A stretch of DNA of 64,000 bases from Streptomyces sp. SAJ15 (lineage in GTDB: Bacteria > Actinomycetota > Actinomycetes > Streptomycetales > Streptomycetaceae): positions 434,001 to 498,000 of the forward strand of contig NZ_NISY01000003.1 in NCBI RefSeq assembly GCF_007595705.1. The letters run 5' to 3'. The translations under genes were made by a program, and so were the position numbers. Every line of letters starts with the position of its first letter. Position 1 is the first letter of the stretch. A model generated the notes under the pieces. That model searched no databases. It was not told where the DNA came from and saw nothing but the letters and a program-made list of their open reading frames with translations. Of the stretch, positions 60,480 to 64,000 are shown piece after piece.

Positions 60480-60662
60480 GGGACCCCTCGGGCGGTTGTA
60501 CGCGGGCTGGGTGCTGTTAGGCGATTAAGTTACGCTGCGCAAGGGCACCCCGGCAGGTCTTTCGCCTCTGATCGTAGGCTCTGCGCAAGGCTCCTCGTAG
60601 GTCCCGGTGACCGGACCGACGTGGCTCGACGTGACTCGACACGAGTGAGAGCGGTGGTAGTT

Positions 60663-61439
60663 GTGCGCGCCTCCCTGATCCAGATCGGTGTGGACCCGGA
60701 CGAGTCGGTGGAAAGGCGCCGGGCGCGCGCCGCCGGGCTGGTCCGCGAGCAGGAGGGCCGGGCGGACCTGGTGGTGCTGCCGGAGCTCTGGCCCGTCGGC
60801 GCCTTCGCCTACGAGTCCTTCGCCGCCGAGGCCGAGGCCCTCGACGGGCCCACCGCCGAGGCGATGTCGGCGGCCGCCCGCGACGCGCGGCTGTGGCTGC
60901 ACGCGGGCTCCGTCGTGGAGCGGGCCGAGGGCGGCGTCCTCTACAACACCTCGCTGGTCTTCGCGCCCGACGGCGCGCTGGTCCGCACCTACCGCAAGAT
61001 CCACCGCTTCGGCTTCGACCAGGGTGAGGCGGTCATGATGGCGCCGGGCGAGGAGGCCGTCACCGTCTCCCTGCCCGGGGTCACCCTGGGCCTGGCCACC
61101 TGCTACGACCTGCGCTTCCCCGAGCTGTTCCGGCTGTTGGTCGACGGCGGCGCCCAACTGCTGGTGATCCCCGCCGGCTGGCCGGCCCGCCGTCGCGAGC
61201 ACTGGACCCTGCTGGCCCGCGCCCGCGCGGTGGAGAACCAGGCGTACGTCCTCGCCTGCGGCACCGCCGGCACCCACGGCGGCGTTCCGCAGGCCGGGCA
61301 CAGCGTCGTCGTCGACCCCTGGGGCGAGGTCCTCGCCGAGGCGGGCGCCGAGGAGGAGGTGCTCAGCGTCGAGCTGGACCTGGCGCGGGTGGCCAAGACC
61401 CGCGAGGAGTTCCCGGCGCTGAAGGACCGGCGCCTGTAG
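60663..61439 (+). CDS. Carbon-nitrogen hydrolase (nitrilase superfamily)
   Basis: A 258-residue amidase/nitrilase superfamily enzyme with the catalytic triad Glu41 (VLPELW), Lys112 (TYRKIHRF) and Cys147 (LATCYDLRFPE). It is most like the omega-amidase/NIT2 and deaminated-glutathione amidase branch (PAGWPARRREHW, LLARARAVENQAYV). GTG 60663 gives the usual N-terminus; GTG 60654 is possible. No operon partner is within 130 bp. Confidence 0.9.
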   Translation: MRASLIQIGVDPDESVERRRARAAGLVREQEGRADLVVLPELWPVGAFAYESFAAEAEALDGPTAEAMSAAARDARLWLHAGSVVERAEGGVLYNTSLVFAPDGALVRTYRKIHRFGFDQGEAVMMAPGEEAVTVSLPGVTLGLATCYDLRFPELFRLLVDGGAQLLVIPAGWPARRREHWTLLARARAVENQAYVLACGTAGTHGGVPQAGHSVVVDPWGEVLAEAGAEEEVLSVELDLARVAKTREEFPALKDRRL

Positions 61440-61576
61440 CGGGACGCGGCGTACCGGGCGTCCGCCGTACCGCGTGTCCGGCCTGACCACGTACCGGGTG
61501 TCCGCCGTACGACACCGGGCGTCCCGGATGCCGGACGCCGGGAATGGGCCCCCGGGGGGTGAGGTTGGATGTCGAC

Positions 61577-63382
61577 ATGGCTACACGTGCACGCGTCCGC
61601 GCCCCCGAGCTCATCGGCGAGGGCGGCTGGCTGAACACCGGTGGTACCGATCTCTCGCTCGCCGCGCTGCGCGGGCGCATCGTGATCCTGGACTTCTGGA
61701 CGTTCTGCTGTGTGAACTGCCTGCACGTCCTGGACGAGCTGCGGGAGCTGGAGGAGAAGCACCGCGACACCCTGGTGATCATCGGGGTGCACTCCCCGAA
61801 GTTCGCGCACGAGGCCGACCACCAGGCGGTCGTCGACGCCGTCGAGCGGTACGAGGTGCACCACCCGGTGCTGGACGACCCCGAGCTCGCCACCTGGAAG
61901 CAGTACGCGGTGCGGGCCTGGCCGACGCTGGTGGTGATCGACCCCGAGGGCTATGTGGTCGCCCAGCACGCCGGCGAGGGCCATGCGCACGCCATCGCCA
62001 CCCTGGTGGCGGAGCTGGAGGCGGAGCACGGGGCCAAGGGCACACTGCGCCGCGGCGACGGCCCGTATGTGGCGCCGGAGCCGGTCGCCACCGATCTGCG
62101 CTTCCCCGGCAAGGCGCTGCTGCTGGAGGGCGGCGGCTTCCTGGTCTCCGACACCACCCGGCACCAGCTCGTGGAGCTGGCCGCCGACGGGGAGACGGTG
62201 GTGCGGCGGATCGGCACCGGCGAGCGCGGCCTCGTCGACGGGCCGGCCGAGCAGGCCCGGTTCAGCGAGCCGCAGGGGCTCGCGCTCCTGCCGGACGGCG
62301 CGGTGGTCGTCGCCGACACCGTCAACCACGCGCTGCGCCGGCTCGACCCGGCCACCGGCGAGGTGACCACGATCGCCGGCACCGGCCGGCAGTGGTGGCA
62401 GGGCTCGGCGACGAGCGGGCCCGCCCGGGAGGTGGACCTCTCCTCGCCGTGGGACCTGGCCTGGTTCGCCGACCGGCTGTGGATCGCGATGGCCGGCGTC
62501 CACCAGCTGTGGAGCTACGACCCGGCGGAGGGCACCGTCGAGGTCGCCGCCGGCACGACCAACGAGGGGCTGGTCGACGGGCCCGCGGCCGAGGCGTGGT
62601 TCGCCCAGCCCTCGGGGCTCGCCGCCACCGAGGACCGGCTGTGGATCGCCGACTCCGAGACCAGCGCCCTGCGCTGGATCGACCGGGAGCTGGTGGTGCA
62701 CACCGTCGTCGGCACCGGACTCTTCGACTTCGGCCACCGCGACGGCGCCGCCGACCAGGCGCTGTTCCAGCACCCGCTGGGCGTCACCGCGCTGCCCGAC
62801 GGCTCGGTCGCGGTCAGCGACACGTACAACCACGCGCTGCGTCGCTACGAGCCCGCCACCGGCGAGGTCACCACCCTCGCCACCGATCTGCGCGAGCCCT
62901 CCGACGCGGTGCTGGTCGACGGGGACATCGTGGTGGTGGAGTCAGCGCGGCACCGGCTGACGCGGCTGCGCCTGCCCGAGGAGGCCGTGCGGGTGGAGGC
63001 GGTGGCGCACCGCACCCAGCGCGCGGCCACCGAGGTCGCCCCGGGCGGCCTCCGGCTGGACGTGATCTTCCAGGCCCCGGCCGGTCAGAAGCTCGACACC
63101 CGCTACGGGCCGTCGACCCGGCTGCTGGTCAGCTCCACCCCGCCGGAGCTGCTGGCGCAGGGCGCGGGCCAGGGAACCGATCTGAGCCGGGAACTGGTGC
63201 TCGCCGACGGTGTCACGGAGGGCGTGCTGCACGTCTCCGCGATGGCCGCCTCCTGCGACGACGACCCGGCCAACGAGTACCCCGCCTGCCACGTCCACCA
63301 ACAGGACTGGGGCGTGCCGGTCCGCGTGACCGCGGAGGGCACGCCCCGGCTGCCGCTGGTGCTGGCGGGCATGGACGCCTGA
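61577..63382 (+). CDS. Thioredoxin-like domain fused to NHL repeats
   Basis: A 601-residue protein similar to NHLRC2. The N-terminal thioredoxin/TlpA fold (about 1-150) has WTFCCVNC, with CxxC at Cys45-Cys48 preceded by an extra Cys44, and the cis-Pro region RAWPTLVVID. An NHL beta-propeller follows (repeats such as FSEPQGLALLPDGAVVVADTVNHALRRL, given by its ends), then a C-terminal domain. No signal peptide is seen, so it is cytoplasmic. ATG 61577 is preferred over in-frame GTG 61559. The role is unknown, probably redox-linked. Confidence 0.9.
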   Translation: MATRARVRAPELIGEGGWLNTGGTDLSLAALRGRIVILDFWTFCCVNCLHVLDELRELEEKHRDTLVIIGVHSPKFAHEADHQAVVDAVERYEVHHPVLDDPELATWKQYAVRAWPTLVVIDPEGYVVAQHAGEGHAHAIATLVAELEAEHGAKGTLRRGDGPYVAPEPVATDLRFPGKALLLEGGGFLVSDTTRHQLVELAADGETVVRRIGTGERGLVDGPAEQARFSEPQGLALLPDGAVVVADTVNHALRRLDPATGEVTTIAGTGRQWWQGSATSGPAREVDLSSPWDLAWFADRLWIAMAGVHQLWSYDPAEGTVEVAAGTTNEGLVDGPAAEAWFAQPSGLAATEDRLWIADSETSALRWIDRELVVHTVVGTGLFDFGHRDGAADQALFQHPLGVTALPDGSVAVSDTYNHALRRYEPATGEVTTLATDLREPSDAVLVDGDIVVVESARHRLTRLRLPEEAVRVEAVAHRTQRAATEVAPGGLRLDVIFQAPAGQKLDTRYGPSTRLLVSSTPPELLAQGAGQGTDLSRELVLADGVTEGVLHVSAMAASCDDDPANEYPACHVHQQDWGVPVRVTAEGTPRLPLVLAGMDA

Positions 63383-63458
63383 CGTCGTTCGGGTCCGGGC
63401 TCTCGGCCCCGGACGCTTCGGTGCGGGCGCCCGGCCTCGGGCGCTTCGGTGCGGGCGC

Positions 63459-64000
63459 TCAGAGGAGGGCGTCGGCGACGTCCTGCTGCCAGGCGGTGAC
63501 GGTCGGGTCGGAGACGAACAGGTCCGAGACCGGCGAGCGGCGCGGCTGACCGACGTAGGTCGCGCCGTCCTCCTTCATCAGGTCCACCGAGATCGACGTG
63601 GCGTGCGGGCGCTTGCCGTCGTCCTGCTGGTCCGCCGGGCTGGTGTTCAGCCCGGCGTAGGCCGACTCGCCCGGCTTCAGGGTCACCACGGCCTGCGGGT
63701 GGGTGTCCCGGCGCTTGTCGGCGGAGCCGTCCAGGTCGGGGCCGAAGGTCACCACCGGGTAGCCGATCACCGTGCAGCTGCGGCTGCCGGTGTTGGTCAG
63801 GGTGATCAGCTGGTAGTTGACCGGGCGCTTGGCGGGGGCGACGCCGAGCGAGGTGCCGGCGTTGGTGCACGGCGTGATGGCGCCCTTCTCGGTGCCGCCG
63901 CCGGTGCCGCCGTTCTTCGCGGTGTCCGAACCGCCGTTCTTCTCGGCGCCGGTGCCACCGCTCTTCTCGGTGCCGGTGCCGGTGCCGGTGCCGGTGCCGC
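63459..64000 (-). CDS. DUF4232 protein, 5' end outside window
   Basis: The C-terminal 180 residues of a DUF4232 protein, usually a secreted lipoprotein or membrane-anchored protein. The frame is open to base 64000, so the start and any signal are missing. A Gly/Thr/Glu/Lys repeat (GTGTEKSGG, GGTEKG) leads into the domain with two conserved Cys (CTNAG and RSCTVIGYP). It ends in TAWQQDVADALL. Function is unknown. Confidence 0.85.
   Translation of the reverse strand, partial: GTGTGTGTGTEKSGGTGAEKNGGSDTAKNGGTGGGTEKGAITPCTNAGTSLGVAPAKRPVNYQLITLTNTGSRSCTVIGYPVVTFGPDLDGSADKRRDTHPQAVVTLKPGESAYAGLNTSPADQQDDGKRPHATSISVDLMKEDGATYVGQPRRSPVSDLFVSDPTVTAWQQDVADALL

Overview
The window is high-GC actinobacterial DNA, almost certainly from a Streptomyces chromosome. 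The evidence is very strong third-position GC bias, many GTG starts, several promoters that look leaderless, a mycothiol-type isomerase family member, Bpa (the actinobacterial proteasome activator), class E sortases and two sets of branched-chain 2-oxoacid dehydrogenase genes. The gene order resembles the S. coelicolor SCO3815-SCO3850 neighbourhood; that is from memory and was not checked.

Layout. 1-1300: two tandem class E sortases, the first cut by the window edge. 1473-9759 (minus): the conserved cell-wall signalling operon fhaA-fhaB-pstP-ftsW/rodA-pbpA-pknB. 10100-10183: tRNA-Leu(CAG). 10553-13443: an Ada-AlkA fusion repair protein, then a divergent azoreductase and HxlR regulator. 13739-16992: a DUF2252 protein, a J-domain protein and a rhodanese. 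17080-30745: an aromatic and acyl-CoA catabolic block with a steroid-type acyl-CoA dehydrogenase under a KstR-like palindrome, paaABCDE, a DUF5819-HTTM pair resembling SdpA-SdpB, a TrmH-family methylase, paaN divergent from a paaH-like dehydrogenase, and TetR and Lrp regulators. 30917-34646: the first E1a-E1b-E2 operon. 34678-40229: MobA-DUF6457, a MoeA with a long RD-rich disordered extension, a K+ channel and a quinone oxidoreductase. 40589-48100: a proline-rich surface protein, PadR, Bpa, two divergent Ser/Thr kinases, a phosphotransferase and a flavin-type oxidoreductase. 48334-52958: a NarL-type response regulator divergent from a second E1a-E1b-E2 operon. 53008-56852: a more accessory stretch with a Uma2 protein, a gene-poor region holding a long inverted repeat, and an rppA-P450 pair for THN-derived pigment. 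56952-64000: GntR-MFS, DUF1992, maleylpyruvate isomerase family, nitrilase family, thioredoxin-NHL and a DUF4232 fragment.

How it fits together. A single near-palindromic operator, almost certainly that of the TetR protein at 29317-29904, recurs at 22146-22165 (paaA), 27664-27683 (paaN/paaH) and 30846-30864 (first bkd operon). This ties phenylacetate catabolism and branched-chain oxoacid oxidation into one acyl-CoA-responsive unit. Each of these three promoters also carries an exact DnaA-box 9-mer 20-36 bp from the operator, and two more boxes precede the DUF2252 promoter. That pairing is the most unexpected signal in the window. Other leads are the KstR-type palindrome before an acyl-CoA dehydrogenase, the SdpAB-like pair without a visible SdpC, and the RD-repeat extension on MoeA.
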